Translations under genes and position numbers: made by a program
In this document: positions 38,823-47,957 of the stretch, piece by piece
Layout: every line of letters starts with the position of its first letter
How positions within the stretch are numbered: position 1 is the stretch's first letter
The notes under the pieces: generated by a model
What the model saw: only the letters and a program-made list of their open reading frames with translations
Told to the model about the DNA's origin: nothing
Databases searched by the model: none
Origin: Candidatus Methylopumilus sp.
GTDB taxonomy: Bacteria > Pseudomonadota > Gammaproteobacteria > Burkholderiales > Methylophilaceae
DNA length: 63,465 nucleotides
Reading direction: 5' to 3'
NCBI GenBank assembly: GCA_024640945.1
Contig: JAHEEA010000010.1
Span: 1 to 63,465 of the forward strand

Positions 38823-39595
38823 TGTTTATTCTAGAGCATTATTTACTAACGCTATTACCACTTTTACTTTTGGCAGTGTTAGGTTGGGCTGTGAGTTTGA
38901 GAACTAATAATGTCACGATGGTAGATACCATGTGGGCAATGTTTTTCTTAGTAGCTACCGGTTTAAGCTTTTTCTTATTTGCAGTTCCAAGTCTTAGAGC
39001 ATGTTTAATTTTCTTACTAGTGATAATTTGGTCGTGTCGACTTTCCTTTTATTTACATATTCGCAACCACAACAAGCCTGAAGATTTGCGCTATCAAGCG
39101 ATACGTCAGCGCAATGAACCTAACTTTAGAATAAAGAGTATTTATTTGGTATTTGTATTACAAGCTGTACTGGCTTGGTTTATTTCTTTACCTCTATCCG
39201 TTGCAACTCAGTCAGAAAATCCATTAAATAATTTAGATTTCATTGGTATCGCGCTATGGATTTTAGGCATGTCTTTTCAAGTGATTGGCGATGCACAATT
39301 GGCCAGTTTTAAGTCGAAGCCTGATAACAAAGGTAAAGTGCTTGCAAGTGGCGTTTGGAGGTACACACGTCACCCCAATTATTTTGGTGAGTCATGTATA
39401 TGGTTTGCATATGGTTTAATTGCTGCTGGTGCGGGTGTTTGGTGGACAATGATTTCTCCTATCTTCATGACGTATTTACTGGTAAAAGTAACCGGAGCAA
39501 GTTTGTTAGAGGCGGACATTGCCGATCGACGTCCGGATTATAAAAAGTATATTCAAAATACCAGCCGATTTATTCCTTGGTTCCCTAAAAACTGA
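38822..39595 (+). CDS. DUF1295 membrane protein (steroid 5-alpha-reductase-like fold)
   Basis: This 257-residue multi-helix membrane protein belongs to DUF1295, related in fold to steroid 5-alpha reductases and isoprenylcysteine methyltransferases. The signature is the C-terminal GVWRYTRHPNYFGESCIWF, which in relatives forms the nucleotide or cofactor site. Further marks are MVDTMWAMFFLVATGL near residue 40 and DRRPDYKKYIQNTSRFIPW at the end. It may reduce or modify a lipid double bond, but this is only inference. Start and stop overlap both neighbours by one base each. Confidence 0.8.
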   Translation: MFILEHYLLTLLPLLLLAVLGWAVSLRTNNVTMVDTMWAMFFLVATGLSFFLFAVPSLRACLIFLLVIIWSCRLSFYLHIRNHNKPEDLRYQAIRQRNEPNFRIKSIYLVFVLQAVLAWFISLPLSVATQSENPLNNLDFIGIALWILGMSFQVIGDAQLASFKSKPDNKGKVLASGVWRYTRHPNYFGESCIWFAYGLIAAGAGVWWTMISPIFMTYLLVKVTGASLLEADIADRRPDYKKYIQNTSRFIPWFPKN

Positions 39596-40221
39596 TGGCG
39601 ATATATATGAGATGGTTTGTTTTAATATTGTTCTTGATTCCGAGTTTAGCTAATTCGCAAACTTGGGATTTTGATGTCTCCATGGATGGCAAACATATTG
39701 GCGAGCATCAGTTCTCTCTTTCCAATAAAGAAAATAATCAGCAGGTGCTGAAGAGTGAAGCGAAATTTAATGTTAAATTTCTTACTATTAGCGTATTTAA
39801 TTACCACCATAAAGCTGATGAGCTTTGGGAAAATGGCTGTTTAAAGAAACTAGAATCAAGTACAAAAGAAAACAGTAAAGCTACTTTCGTTAAAGCTTAT
39901 GAAGAAAAATCTTTATTTAAAGTGATCGCTCAAAAACCAATCGATATTGATGCGGAATGTGTGATGACTTTTGCTTATTGGAATCCTAAAATTCTTCAGC
40001 AAAAGAAATTACTCAATCCGCAAACCGGAGAGTATTTGGCTTCTCAAATTTCTTCTATAGGTAAAGAAACCATTATTGTAAAAGGAGAGGCAACGAAAGC
40101 TGAGCACTATAAAATTGATACGAGTAAATTCAAAATAGATATTTGGTACGGCTTAGATGGCCAGTGGCTGGCTTTACAGTCTCTAACATCCGATGGCCGA
40201 GTTGATTACTCACTTAAATAG
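39595..40221 (+). CDS. DUF6134-type secreted protein
   Basis: This 208-residue protein has an N-terminal signal sequence (RWFVLILFLIPSLANS, cut before QTWDFDV). The beta-rich periplasmic domain starts WDFDVSMDGKHIGEHQFSL and ends LDGQWLALQSLTSDGRVDYSL. I recognise it as DUF6134-like, a family with no known function. The ATG overlaps the previous stop (TGATG); a second ATG four codons on could also serve. It may bind or carry a lipid in the periplasm, judged only from its company. Confidence 0.65.
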   Translation: MAIYMRWFVLILFLIPSLANSQTWDFDVSMDGKHIGEHQFSLSNKENNQQVLKSEAKFNVKFLTISVFNYHHKADELWENGCLKKLESSTKENSKATFVKAYEEKSLFKVIAQKPIDIDAECVMTFAYWNPKILQQKKLLNPQTGEYLASQISSIGKETIIVKGEATKAEHYKIDTSKFKIDIWYGLDGQWLALQSLTSDGRVDYSLK

Positions 40222-40227
40222 GCAATA

Positions 40228-40770
40228 ATGATAAAAATTAGTTTAGTTTTAGTAGGTTTAATTATGAGTGCTTGTTCTAGCTTGCCGCCCATTAAGACAG
40301 TTAACCATGTTGATCTGGAAAGATTTATGGGTGACTGGTATGTGATTGCTTGTATTCCAACGCTTATTGAAAAAGATATTTATAACGCGATTGAGTCTTA
40401 TCAATTAAATGAAGATGGGACGATTCAAACTACTTTTAGACTTAGAAAAGGTGGTTTTGAAGGAACGCCAAAAAAATATCAACCTAAAGGATTCGTTGTG
40501 CCAAACACAGGGAATGCGTTGTGGGGAATGCAGTTTATTTGGCCAATTAAAGCAGAATATAGAATTGTTGAGTTAGATGAGCATTATCAAAACACCATCA
40601 TAGCTAGAAATGCTCGAGATTATGTTTGGTTAATGTCCCGTCAACCAACGATGCCGGAAAATGAATATCAAGAATACGTAAGCAAAATTAAAGCGATGGG
40701 CTACGATATTAATAAGCTAGTAAAGATTCCTCAGAAATGGGATGTACCACTAAAGAAAGTAGCTGAGTAA
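40228..40770 (+). CDS. Lipocalin-family lipoprotein (Blc-like)
   Basis: This 180-residue protein starts with a lipoprotein signal peptide ending in the lipobox LIMSAC, so the mature N-terminal cysteine is lipid-modified and anchored in a membrane, probably the outer one. The lipocalin signature DLERFMGDWYVIACIPTLIE follows, and the barrel-closing segment DYVWLMSRQPTMPENEYQEY matches bacterial Blc. Such proteins bind fatty acids or lysophospholipids. Its place between DUF6134 and the desaturase suggests it handles the operon's lipid product or substrate. Confidence 0.9.
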   Translation: MIKISLVLVGLIMSACSSLPPIKTVNHVDLERFMGDWYVIACIPTLIEKDIYNAIESYQLNEDGTIQTTFRLRKGGFEGTPKKYQPKGFVVPNTGNALWGMQFIWPIKAEYRIVELDEHYQNTIIARNARDYVWLMSRQPTMPENEYQEYVSKIKAMGYDINKLVKIPQKWDVPLKKVAE

Positions 40771-41688
40771 ATGCGTTTCAAAACAATAGTTGCTTGGTTT
40801 GACAGTAATGCCAATATAGCAGTTGATAACAACCCAGAAAAAATAGAATTTTTTCGAATTCTGCCTTTCATTCTTTTGCATCTTGCATGCTTTACTGTTT
40901 TTTTTGTTGGATTTAGTGCGACGGCATTAATTATTGCTGTAATGCTTTATGCACTTAGGATGTTTGCCATCACTGGTTTTTATCATCGCTATTTTGCGCA
41001 TAAAGCTTTTAAAACTTCTCGTCCGGTACAGTTTATTTTTGCATTCCTAGCAGCAAGTTCGGCACAGAGAGGACCATTGTGGTGGGCTTCCCATCATCGT
41101 CATCATCATGCTAATTCAGATAAGCCTGACGATAGTCATTCGCCTGTTCAGCGTGGATTTTTTTGGAGTCATGTTAGCTGGTTCTTAACAAACAAAAACT
41201 TCACTCCAAAAAATGAACGGGTTAAAGATCTATTGGTTTATCCGGAGCTTAAATTTTTAGATCGTTTTGATGTGATTGCGCCTTTATTTTTAGCAACCAG
41301 TTTATATCTACTCGGAGTAGTGCTTGAGAACTACGCACCCCATTTACACACCAGTGGTCTGCAACTTTTGGTATGGGGATTTGTAATCTCAACTATTGTT
41401 TTATATCACATGACATTTACAGTTAATTCTTTAGCCCATGTTTGGGGTAAGCGACGTTTTAATACTAGCGATCAAAGCCGAAATAATTCTTTAATTGCGC
41501 TTTTAACCTTAGGTGAAGGATGGCATAACAATCATCATCATTTTCCTAGTGCTGCGCGACAAGGATTTTATTGGTGGGAAATTGATTTAACTTATTATGG
41601 ATTGAAAATATTGTCAGCGCTTGGCCTGATATGGGATTTACGCAAAGTCCCTGCAGAGGTGTTATCAAACAAAAGAATTATTAAATGA
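40771..41688 (+). CDS. Membrane fatty-acid desaturase
   Basis: This 305-residue integral membrane di-iron desaturase has the three histidine boxes of the acyl-CoA/acyl-lipid desaturase family: HRYFAH (residues 72-77), HHRHHH (108-113) and HNNHHH (252-257, in EGWHNNHHHFPSAARQGFYW). Four hydrophobic segments flank the boxes. It would introduce a double bond into a fatty-acyl chain with molecular oxygen. The start codon follows the lipocalin stop with no gap, and the gene overlaps the FAD oxidase by 4 bases. A double bond made here could be the target of the two methyltransferases of the operon. Confidence 0.92.
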   Translation: MRFKTIVAWFDSNANIAVDNNPEKIEFFRILPFILLHLACFTVFFVGFSATALIIAVMLYALRMFAITGFYHRYFAHKAFKTSRPVQFIFAFLAASSAQRGPLWWASHHRHHHANSDKPDDSHSPVQRGFFWSHVSWFLTNKNFTPKNERVKDLLVYPELKFLDRFDVIAPLFLATSLYLLGVVLENYAPHLHTSGLQLLVWGFVISTIVLYHMTFTVNSLAHVWGKRRFNTSDQSRNNSLIALLTLGEGWHNNHHHFPSAARQGFYWWEIDLTYYGLKILSALGLIWDLRKVPAEVLSNKRIIK

Positions 41689-42944
41689 AAATAGCAATTA
41701 TAGGCGCAGGGATTGCTGGCAATACGATTGCTTGGCATTTAAATAAAAAACATGACATTACTGTATTTGAAGCAGATGCTCATGTTGGTGGTCATACGCA
41801 TACGCATCAAGTAGAAGCCTTTGGCCGTGAATATAATATTGATACAGGCTTTATCGTATACAACGATTGGACTTATCCCAATTTTATTAAAATGCTCGAT
41901 ACGCTCGGCGTTGAAACCCAATCAAGTAGTATGAGCTTTAGTGTTAGCGATGAGGTTTCTGGCCTTGAATATAATGGAACAAGTTTAAATAGTTTATTTG
42001 CGCAAAGAAGTAACCTATTTAGGCCAAAGTTTTTATGGATGATTAGAGATATTTTGCGCTTTAATAAAGAAGCGCCATTGTTGTTGGACGATTCAAATAA
42101 AGATATGTCTTTTGGTGAATATCTCAAAAAGCATGCTTATAGCCAATCGTTCATCCGCAATTATATTGTCCCAATGGGATCAGCTATTTGGTCTGCTGAT
42201 CCAAATCAGATGTTTCAATTTCCAGCAAAGTTTTTTATACGCTTCTTTCATAATCACGGCATGTTGAGTGTATCTAATAGACCAGAATGGAGAGTCATTA
42301 AAGGTGGTTCGCAAGCTTATGTTAGTAAACTCACAGCAGAATTTAAGGATCGTATTCAACTAAGCTCACCTATTGAAAAAGTAACCAGAACTGAAAACGG
42401 CGTTTTAGTAAAACCCAAAGGTGCTGAGGCTCAAAAATTTGATTGGGTATTTTTTGCCTGCCATAGTGATCAGGCACTTAATATGCTGACGGATGCTAGC
42501 CAAGATGAAAAGACGATTCTTGGTGCATTGCCATACCAGAAAAATACAATTGTGTTGCATACTGATGCCAAGCTCATGCCTAAACGTCGATTAGCCTGGG
42601 CGGCGTGGAACTATCATTTAACTGCAAAGCCTTTAGGTCTTGCTGCTGTCACTTACAACATGAACATTTTGCAGTCTTTGGATTCACCAGAGCCTTTTTT
42701 AGTAACGCTTAATCACACTGCTAATATTGATCCTACTAAGATTATTAAAACTTTAAATTACACCCATCCTGTATTTAGTGCTGAGGGCATTGATGCTCAA
42801 TCAAAACATGCCGTCATCAGCGGCGTGAATAAAACTGCTTACGCAGGAGCATATTGGCGCAATGGTTTTCATGAGGATGGTGTTGCAAGTGCGCTTGATG
42901 CTTTACAACATTTTGAAGATGCACAAACTAAGGCAAGGCATTAA
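41685..42944 (+). CDS. FAD-dependent amine-oxidase-like protein
   Basis: This 419-residue flavoprotein has an N-terminal Rossmann FAD site ([17 protein letters not shown]) followed by [17 protein letters not shown]. The C-terminal FAD contact region has [18 protein letters not shown]. Relatives are annotated NAD/FAD-dependent oxidoreductase or amine oxidase and are regularly found next to DUF1365 and CFA-like genes. The substrate is more likely a lipid than an amine, given the operon. Overlaps with the neighbours (ATGA and TAATG) show tight coupling. Confidence 0.85.
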   Translation: MKIAIIGAGIAGNTIAWHLNKKHDITVFEADAHVGGHTHTHQVEAFGREYNIDTGFIVYNDWTYPNFIKMLDTLGVETQSSSMSFSVSDEVSGLEYNGTSLNSLFAQRSNLFRPKFLWMIRDILRFNKEAPLLLDDSNKDMSFGEYLKKHAYSQSFIRNYIVPMGSAIWSADPNQMFQFPAKFFIRFFHNHGMLSVSNRPEWRVIKGGSQAYVSKLTAEFKDRIQLSSPIEKVTRTENGVLVKPKGAEAQKFDWVFFACHSDQALNMLTDASQDEKTILGALPYQKNTIVLHTDAKLMPKRRLAWAAWNYHLTAKPLGLAAVTYNMNILQSLDSPEPFLVTLNHTANIDPTKIIKTLNYTHPVFSAEGIDAQSKHAVISGVNKTAYAGAYWRNGFHEDGVASALDALQHFEDAQTKARH

Positions 42945-43687
42945 TGCAAAAGCTTGAAAGTTGCATATACGCCGGTCATGTTACCCATAATCGTTATGCC
43001 CCCGTTTTTCATGGGTTTAAATATCCACTTTTCATGATGTATTTAGATCTTAAAGAACTTCCTACTTTGTTTAAACCTTATTGGTCTTGGTCTTGGCAGA
43101 AATGGAATATCGCAAGTTTTTTTAGAAAAGATTATGCGGATGGAGAGGCTACTGATTTAGATCTTACGATTAGAAATTTAATCAAAAAAGATACCGGTAA
43201 ATCATGTCAAGGACCAATTCGCATTCTCACCCATTTGCGTTATTTTGGTTTTATATTTAATCCTGTAAGTTTTTATTATTGCTTTGACCAGCAAGGCAAA
43301 GTGCTCGAATTTATTGTGGCGGAAATCACTAACACTCCATGGGGTGAGCGACATAGCTATGTCCTCGATTGCGCACAAAAACACACACCTTATCGTTTTG
43401 AATTTGAAAAAAGCTTTCATGTCTCACCTTTTATGCCGATGGAAATGCATTACGATTGGCAGTTCCAATTGCCCGATCAACAAATATTTGTGCATATGGA
43501 AAATTTAAAAAATAAGGTGAAACATTTTGATGCAACAATGATCTTAAAGCGTGTTGAGATCAGCCATAGTAATCTTATAAAAGTGTTACTTACATTTCCG
43601 TTTATGACGCTAAAAATCATCTTCGCTATTTATTGGCAAGCACTGAAGTTATGGCTAAAACGAGTACCATTTATTCCACACCCTTAA
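42944..43687 (+). CDS. DUF1365 protein
   Basis: This 247-residue protein belongs to DUF1365, a family without known biochemical function that is almost always beside a FAD amine-oxidase-like gene and a CFA-like gene. Marks are [20 protein letters not shown] at the start, [37 protein letters not shown] and [17 protein letters not shown]. It shares one base with the end of the oxidase gene (TAATG). A hydrophobic stretch near the C-terminus suggests membrane association. Confidence 0.88.
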   Translation: MQKLESCIYAGHVTHNRYAPVFHGFKYPLFMMYLDLKELPTLFKPYWSWSWQKWNIASFFRKDYADGEATDLDLTIRNLIKKDTGKSCQGPIRILTHLRYFGFIFNPVSFYYCFDQQGKVLEFIVAEITNTPWGERHSYVLDCAQKHTPYRFEFEKSFHVSPFMPMEMHYDWQFQLPDQQIFVHMENLKNKVKHFDATMILKRVEISHSNLIKVLLTFPFMTLKIIFAIYWQALKLWLKRVPFIPHP

Positions 43688-43710
43688 CCCATATTTAATA
43701 GTTAATTATC

Positions 43711-45003
43711 ATGTCTGAAAAAAATACTAAAGAGATTGCCTTACTTGGAAAGTTTACGCCTAAGCCACGACGTTTAGATCGCTTAGCTAAGCAAATTTTA
43801 TTTAAGCGTTTGGCCAATTTAGCGCATGGCACTATTACCATTATCGACAATACCTCTGATGTAAACACTGAAGTTAAATTTGGTAGTTCACAACAGTTAT
43901 CAGCACTCGATGATATTCATGTTGTACTTGAAGTAAAGAATAGCCAGTTCTATGGGGAAGTGGTTTTTGGGGGATCAATCGGTGCCGGTGAGGCCTATAT
44001 GCAAGGCTACTTTGATTGCGAAAATCTCACTGACCTCATTCGTTTGATGGTTAGAAATCAATCACTGCTGGATACGATTGAGAGCAGCTTCGCTCGTCTC
44101 ACTAGTCCCATTCAAAAGTGGTTACATATCGTTAATAAAAATACCCAAGCTGGGAGTCGTCGGAATATTGCAGCGCATTATGATTTAGGTAATGACTTTT
44201 TTAAACTAATGCTCGATCCGACGATGATGTATTCATCTGCGATATTTGAAAACTCAAAACAATCTTTAGAAGATGCCTCTCTTGCAAAACTTAAAAGTAT
44301 TTGTAAAAAATTAGATCTTAAGAAACATGACCACGTATTGGAAATAGGTACTGGCTGGGGTGGCTTTGCTATATATGCAGCTAAAAACTACGGCTGCAAA
44401 ATCACTACTACCACCATCTCACAACAGCAATATTTATTAGCGATTGAACGTATTAAGGCAGCAGGGTTAGAAGATAAAATAGAAGTGTTACTTTCTGACT
44501 ATAGAGATCTGACAGGCACCTATGACAAGTTAGTATCTATCGAAATGATAGAGGCTATTGGTCACCAGTTTTATGACACATACTTTGCCCAATGTAGTCG
44601 TTTATTAAAGCCTAGTGGCATGATGTTATTGCAAGCAATTACGATTGCTGATCAACGTTACGCTTCTGCACTTAAATCTGTAGATTTTATTCAGCGTTAT
44701 ATTTTCCCAGGCAGCTGCATTCCCTCTGTGACGGCCATGCTTAGTAGCATCACAAAATCTACCGATTTGCGTTTATTTAATTTGGAAGATATCGGTCCAC
44801 ATTACGCAACAACACTCGCTAAATGGCGTGATAACTTTTTTGAACACATTGATGCAATTAGAGGAATGGGTTATCCAGAAACATTTATTCGTATGTGGGA
44901 TTTTTATTTATGTTACTGCGAAGGTGGATTTGAAGAGCGTGCATTAGGTGATGTGCATATGCTTTTAGTCAAACCAGAAAATAGAAGGTCGCCACAAATA
45001 TAA
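43711..45003 (+). CDS. cfa: Cyclopropane-fatty-acyl-phospholipid synthase
   Basis: Cfa adds a methylene group from S-adenosylmethionine across the cis double bond of membrane phospholipid acyl chains. The 430-residue protein has the N-terminal lipid-binding domain (including GSIGAGEAYMQGYFDCENL) and a catalytic domain with RRNIAAHYDLGNDFFKLMLD and YSSAIFE. SAM motif I is EIGTGWGGFA (211-220), the catalytic acidic/His region is SIEMIEAIGHQFYDTYF, and Cys403 lies in CYCEGGFEERALGD. It closes the nine-gene operon after a 23-base gap. A strict CFA synthase is likely, but a relative making another methylated acyl chain cannot be excluded. Confidence 0.9.
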   Translation: MSEKNTKEIALLGKFTPKPRRLDRLAKQILFKRLANLAHGTITIIDNTSDVNTEVKFGSSQQLSALDDIHVVLEVKNSQFYGEVVFGGSIGAGEAYMQGYFDCENLTDLIRLMVRNQSLLDTIESSFARLTSPIQKWLHIVNKNTQAGSRRNIAAHYDLGNDFFKLMLDPTMMYSSAIFENSKQSLEDASLAKLKSICKKLDLKKHDHVLEIGTGWGGFAIYAAKNYGCKITTTTISQQQYLLAIERIKAAGLEDKIEVLLSDYRDLTGTYDKLVSIEMIEAIGHQFYDTYFAQCSRLLKPSGMMLLQAITIADQRYASALKSVDFIQRYIFPGSCIPSVTAMLSSITKSTDLRLFNLEDIGPHYATTLAKWRDNFFEHIDAIRGMGYPETFIRMWDFYLCYCEGGFEERALGDVHMLLVKPENRRSPQI

Positions 45004-45036
45004 ATTCAGGCTATTAAGTTTTTATTTTGAATAGAG

Positions 45037-46266
45037 TTAAAGAAAGATTTGTAAAAGTTCGTTCAAGAATCTTTGTCCCATGATGGTGGGCTCAATGATG
45101 ACTTGATGTTGGTCATTAAGGGATTGCGTAAGCAGTCCCTTTTTTTCTGCTTGGTTGAGTTGTTTGCTTATTGCACTGCGATTGAGGCCAGTGCGTTGTT
45201 CAAATAAGCTTAAGTCAAAGCCTCCTGTTAAGCGAAGCGCATTCATCGTAAATTCAAACCCGAGTTCTTCACGTGGAATAGACCACTCGTTATCTACTGC
45301 CTCACCTTTAACGGCATGTTCTAAGTAGCGATTCGGATGTTTATGACGTGTTTGCCTAATAATCTTATCGTGGAAACTAAGTTTGCTGTGCGCGCCAGCG
45401 CCGATGCCTAGGTAATCACCAAATGTCCAGTAGTTGAGGTTGTGCCGACATTGTTTTCCTGGTTTAGCAAAGCCAGAAGTTTCATAGTGATCAAAGCCAT
45501 GCTCTTTCAATATAACTTCAATTTTTTCTTGCATAACCGCACTTGTATCATCATCCGGTAAGCTAGGCGGTGTCCGGTGAAACGGTGTGTTGGGTTCTAG
45601 TGTTAAGTGGTAAAAAGAAAGATGGCTTGGATTAAGTGCACATGCACGTTTTGCGTCTTGTAATGCATCTTCTAATGTTTGGTTGGGAAGCGCATACATG
45701 ACATCTAGGTTGACCTGGTCAAAGGTTGCCATCGCCAATTCTGCTGCAGCCATGGCTTCACCTTCATCATGAATGCGACCCAGTGCATTTAAGTATTGAT
45801 TGTTAAAGCTTTGAATGCCGATTGACAGGCGAGTGACACCAGCTGCTTTATAACCTGCAAAGTGACCTGCATCCACTGATCCTGGATTTGCCTCCAGCGT
45901 CACTTCCGCATCGTATTCAAGCGGTGTGAGCATGCGCACATGACTCAAAATTTTATCAATTGCTTTCGCAGAAAATAGGCTAGGTGTGCCGCCACCGAAG
46001 AACACGCTACTGATTTTTCTACCCCATACCAAAGGGGTTGCTTGCTCTAAATCGGCAATTAATGCATCAACATAAGCATTTTCAGGAATTTTAAGCTTGT
46101 TTTCGTGGGAGTTAAAGTCACAATAAGGACATTTACGCGCACACCAAGGAATATGAATATAGAGTGCAAGTGGCGGTGGGTTTTTAAGTCCTGAAATAGT
46201 ATTTTCGCCAGTGAGCGGTGCATGCGGATTTGGCGTGGCGCTATCAATCGGGATGATAGGAATCAT
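45037..46266 (-). CDS. hemW: Radical SAM haem chaperone HemW
   Basis: HemW is a radical SAM protein related to coproporphyrinogen oxidase HemN. It binds haem and delivers it to membrane enzymes rather than oxidising coproporphyrinogen. The 409-residue protein has the [4Fe-4S] motif CARKCPYCDFNSHE following YIHIPW, the glycine-rich FFGGGTPSLFSA and VTLEANPGSVDAGHFAGYK. The HemN-specific N-terminal extension with an extra cysteine is absent, which favours HemW. It overlaps the small gene upstream by 4 bases in the rph-rdgB-small-gene-hemW run. Confidence 0.93.
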   Translation of the reverse strand: MIPIIPIDSATPNPHAPLTGENTISGLKNPPPLALYIHIPWCARKCPYCDFNSHENKLKIPENAYVDALIADLEQATPLVWGRKISSVFFGGGTPSLFSAKAIDKILSHVRMLTPLEYDAEVTLEANPGSVDAGHFAGYKAAGVTRLSIGIQSFNNQYLNALGRIHDEGEAMAAAELAMATFDQVNLDVMYALPNQTLEDALQDAKRACALNPSHLSFYHLTLEPNTPFHRTPPSLPDDDTSAVMQEKIEVILKEHGFDHYETSGFAKPGKQCRHNLNYWTFGDYLGIGAGAHSKLSFHDKIIRQTRHKHPNRYLEHAVKGEAVDNEWSIPREELGFEFTMNALRLTGGFDLSLFEQRTGLNRSAISKQLNQAEKKGLLTQSLNDQHQVIIEPTIMGQRFLNELLQIFL

Positions 46267-46484
46267 TTATTGTATGGATTAATTAAATCATCAACGAGTT
46301 GATGCAAGGCTTTGCGCATTTGCGTTTCTGATACTTCCATCAGCAAACCGTCCTCAAGAGCATCTTGAGCAATTTGTTTAAGCTCATCGAAGTTTTCGGT
46401 CATGACTTTTACTTTTTCAGTGCAAGAGACGACGCTATTGTCATCACGCACCCATTTAGGCCAAGTAGATTTTTCGCTGCTCAT
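46263..46484 (-). CDS. Small conserved protein of unknown function
   Basis: This 73-residue soluble protein has a polar N-terminus with PKWVRDDNSVVSCTEKVKVM, then an acidic helical stretch (NFDELKQIAQDALEDGLLME) and a C-terminal helix ending LVDDLINPYNK. I recall similar short proteins in the same place in other betaproteobacteria but know no name or function. It overlaps rdgB and hemW by 4 bases each (ATGA type), which argues strongly that it is a translated gene. Confidence 0.8.
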   Translation of the reverse strand: MSSEKSTWPKWVRDDNSVVSCTEKVKVMTENFDELKQIAQDALEDGLLMEVSETQMRKALHQLVDDLINPYNK

Positions 46485-47098
46485 ACTGCCAGCCTTTCTA
46501 ACTTTTGAAGAAGCTTTGCCATTGCGTGACCGCGGTGGCCAATGCGGCTTTTAATATCAAGCGGAAGCTCAGCAACGGTTTTGCCAGTTTTTGCATCCAT
46601 GAATAATGGATCGTAGCCGAATCCATCATTCCCTTTTAGTTCGGTCAAAATCTCTCCAGTCCAAACTCCTTCAGCAATAATTGGTTCAGGATCATCTGCA
46701 TGACGGACTAAAACGATGACACAATAAAAATGCGCATGACGGTTTTTCTCATCGGCCATCACTTGTAATAACTTTGCGTTATTCCGAGCATCCGATTTTG
46801 GTGTGCTTGCATCTTCACATGCGTAACGAGCTGATATCACACCTGGCGCACCTTTTAATGCATCGACACATAATCCTGAGTCGTCTGCAATCGCAGGTAG
46901 GCCTGTATGTTGACTGGCATGTCTTGCTTTTGCTAAGGCATTTTCAATAAAGGTTACGTAAGGCTCCTCGGCTTCAGGAACATCTAATGCGGCTTGCGGA
47001 AAAATTTCCAGATGAAGTGGCTTAAGCAAATGTTCAAGCTCACGGATCTTCCCTGTGTTTCCTGAGGCAATCACCAGCTTGTTAAAAGGAAGTTGCAT
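46481..47098 (-). CDS. rdgB: dITP/XTP pyrophosphatase
   Basis: RdgB hydrolyses deaminated purine nucleotides (dITP, dXTP, ITP, XTP) to monophosphates and keeps them out of DNA and RNA. The 205-residue protein starts KLVIASGNTGKIRELEHLL, where SGNxxK is the family's nucleotide-binding motif. It has GLPAIADDSGLCVDALKGAP with the metal-binding acidic pair, and GNDGFGYDPLFMD. The start is 3 bases after the rph stop. Confidence 0.97.
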   Translation of the reverse strand: MQLPFNKLVIASGNTGKIRELEHLLKPLHLEIFPQAALDVPEAEEPYVTFIENALAKARHASQHTGLPAIADDSGLCVDALKGAPGVISARYACEDASTPKSDARNNAKLLQVMADEKNRHAHFYCVIVLVRHADDPEPIIAEGVWTGEILTELKGNDGFGYDPLFMDAKTGKTVAELPLDIKSRIGHRGHAMAKLLQKLERLAV

Positions 47099-47101
47099 TA
47101 A

Positions 47102-47833
47102 TTAAGCACCTAAAGCTTGTTTTTGTTTTGTGACTAATTCACTAATTCCATGGCTTGCAAGCGCCAACATCGCATTCATTTCATTTGTGCTGAAGGGCTC
47201 GCCTTCTGCCGTGCCTTGAATTTCTACAAAACCACCTTTGCCAGTCATTACGACATTCATATCGGTGTCGCAATCTGAATCTTCAATGTAATCTAAATCT
47301 AGCACTGGCATGCCTTTGTATACGCCAACAGAAATAGCGGCAACGGAATCCTTTAATGGGCTTTCCGAGATTAATTTTTTTGAAATAAGATGGTCAATGG
47401 CATCTTGTAGCGCAACATAAGCGCCTGTAATGCTTGCTGTGCGCGTGCCACCATCGGCTTGAATCACATCACAGTCGATTTGAATGCTACGCTCGCCTAA
47501 TTTTTCTAAATCAATAATTGCACGTAAACTACGGCCAATTAAACGTTGGATTTCTTGAGTACGTCCAGATTGCTTACCTCGTGCAGCTTCTCTATCCATA
47601 CGGCTGCCAGTTGATCTTGGCAACATGCCATATTCTGCTGTGACCCAACCTTGCCCTTTACCTTTTAAAAACCCTGGTACTTTTTCATCTACACTTGCTG
47701 TGCAAAGTACATGCGTGTCACCAAATTTAATCAGCACACTGCCTTCAGCATGTTTGGTGTAATTGCGAATGATTTCTACAGTTCTTAATTGATTAGCTGT
47801 GCGGCCGCTCGGACGTGAAATATTGGCAGACAT
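47102..47833 (-). CDS. rph: Ribonuclease PH
   Basis: RNase PH is a phosphorolytic 3'-to-5' exonuclease that trims tRNA and rRNA ends. The 243-residue protein shows [20 protein letters not shown] at the start, [20 protein letters not shown], the arginine-rich [20 protein letters not shown]-like segment (here [20 protein letters not shown]), [20 protein letters not shown] and a complete C-terminus. The length is that of active RNase PH, unlike the truncated form in some Escherichia coli strains. It heads the minus-strand run and diverges from yicC. Confidence 0.97.
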   Translation of the reverse strand: MSANISRPSGRTANQLRTVEIIRNYTKHAEGSVLIKFGDTHVLCTASVDEKVPGFLKGKGQGWVTAEYGMLPRSTGSRMDREAARGKQSGRTQEIQRLIGRSLRAIIDLEKLGERSIQIDCDVIQADGGTRTASITGAYVALQDAIDHLISKKLISESPLKDSVAAISVGVYKGMPVLDLDYIEDSDCDTDMNVVMTGKGGFVEIQGTAEGEPFSTNEMNAMLALASHGISELVTKQKQALGA

Positions 47834-47957
47834 ATTGTTTTCCTAAAATTGTGTTCATACTTAAAGCAAGCATTATAAGCTAGAAATAAGCGGTTATTCA
47901 TGGCATGAGTGTCAGTAGATTTGGTAACATCTAGGTTCTTAAAAGGAAATATACGCA

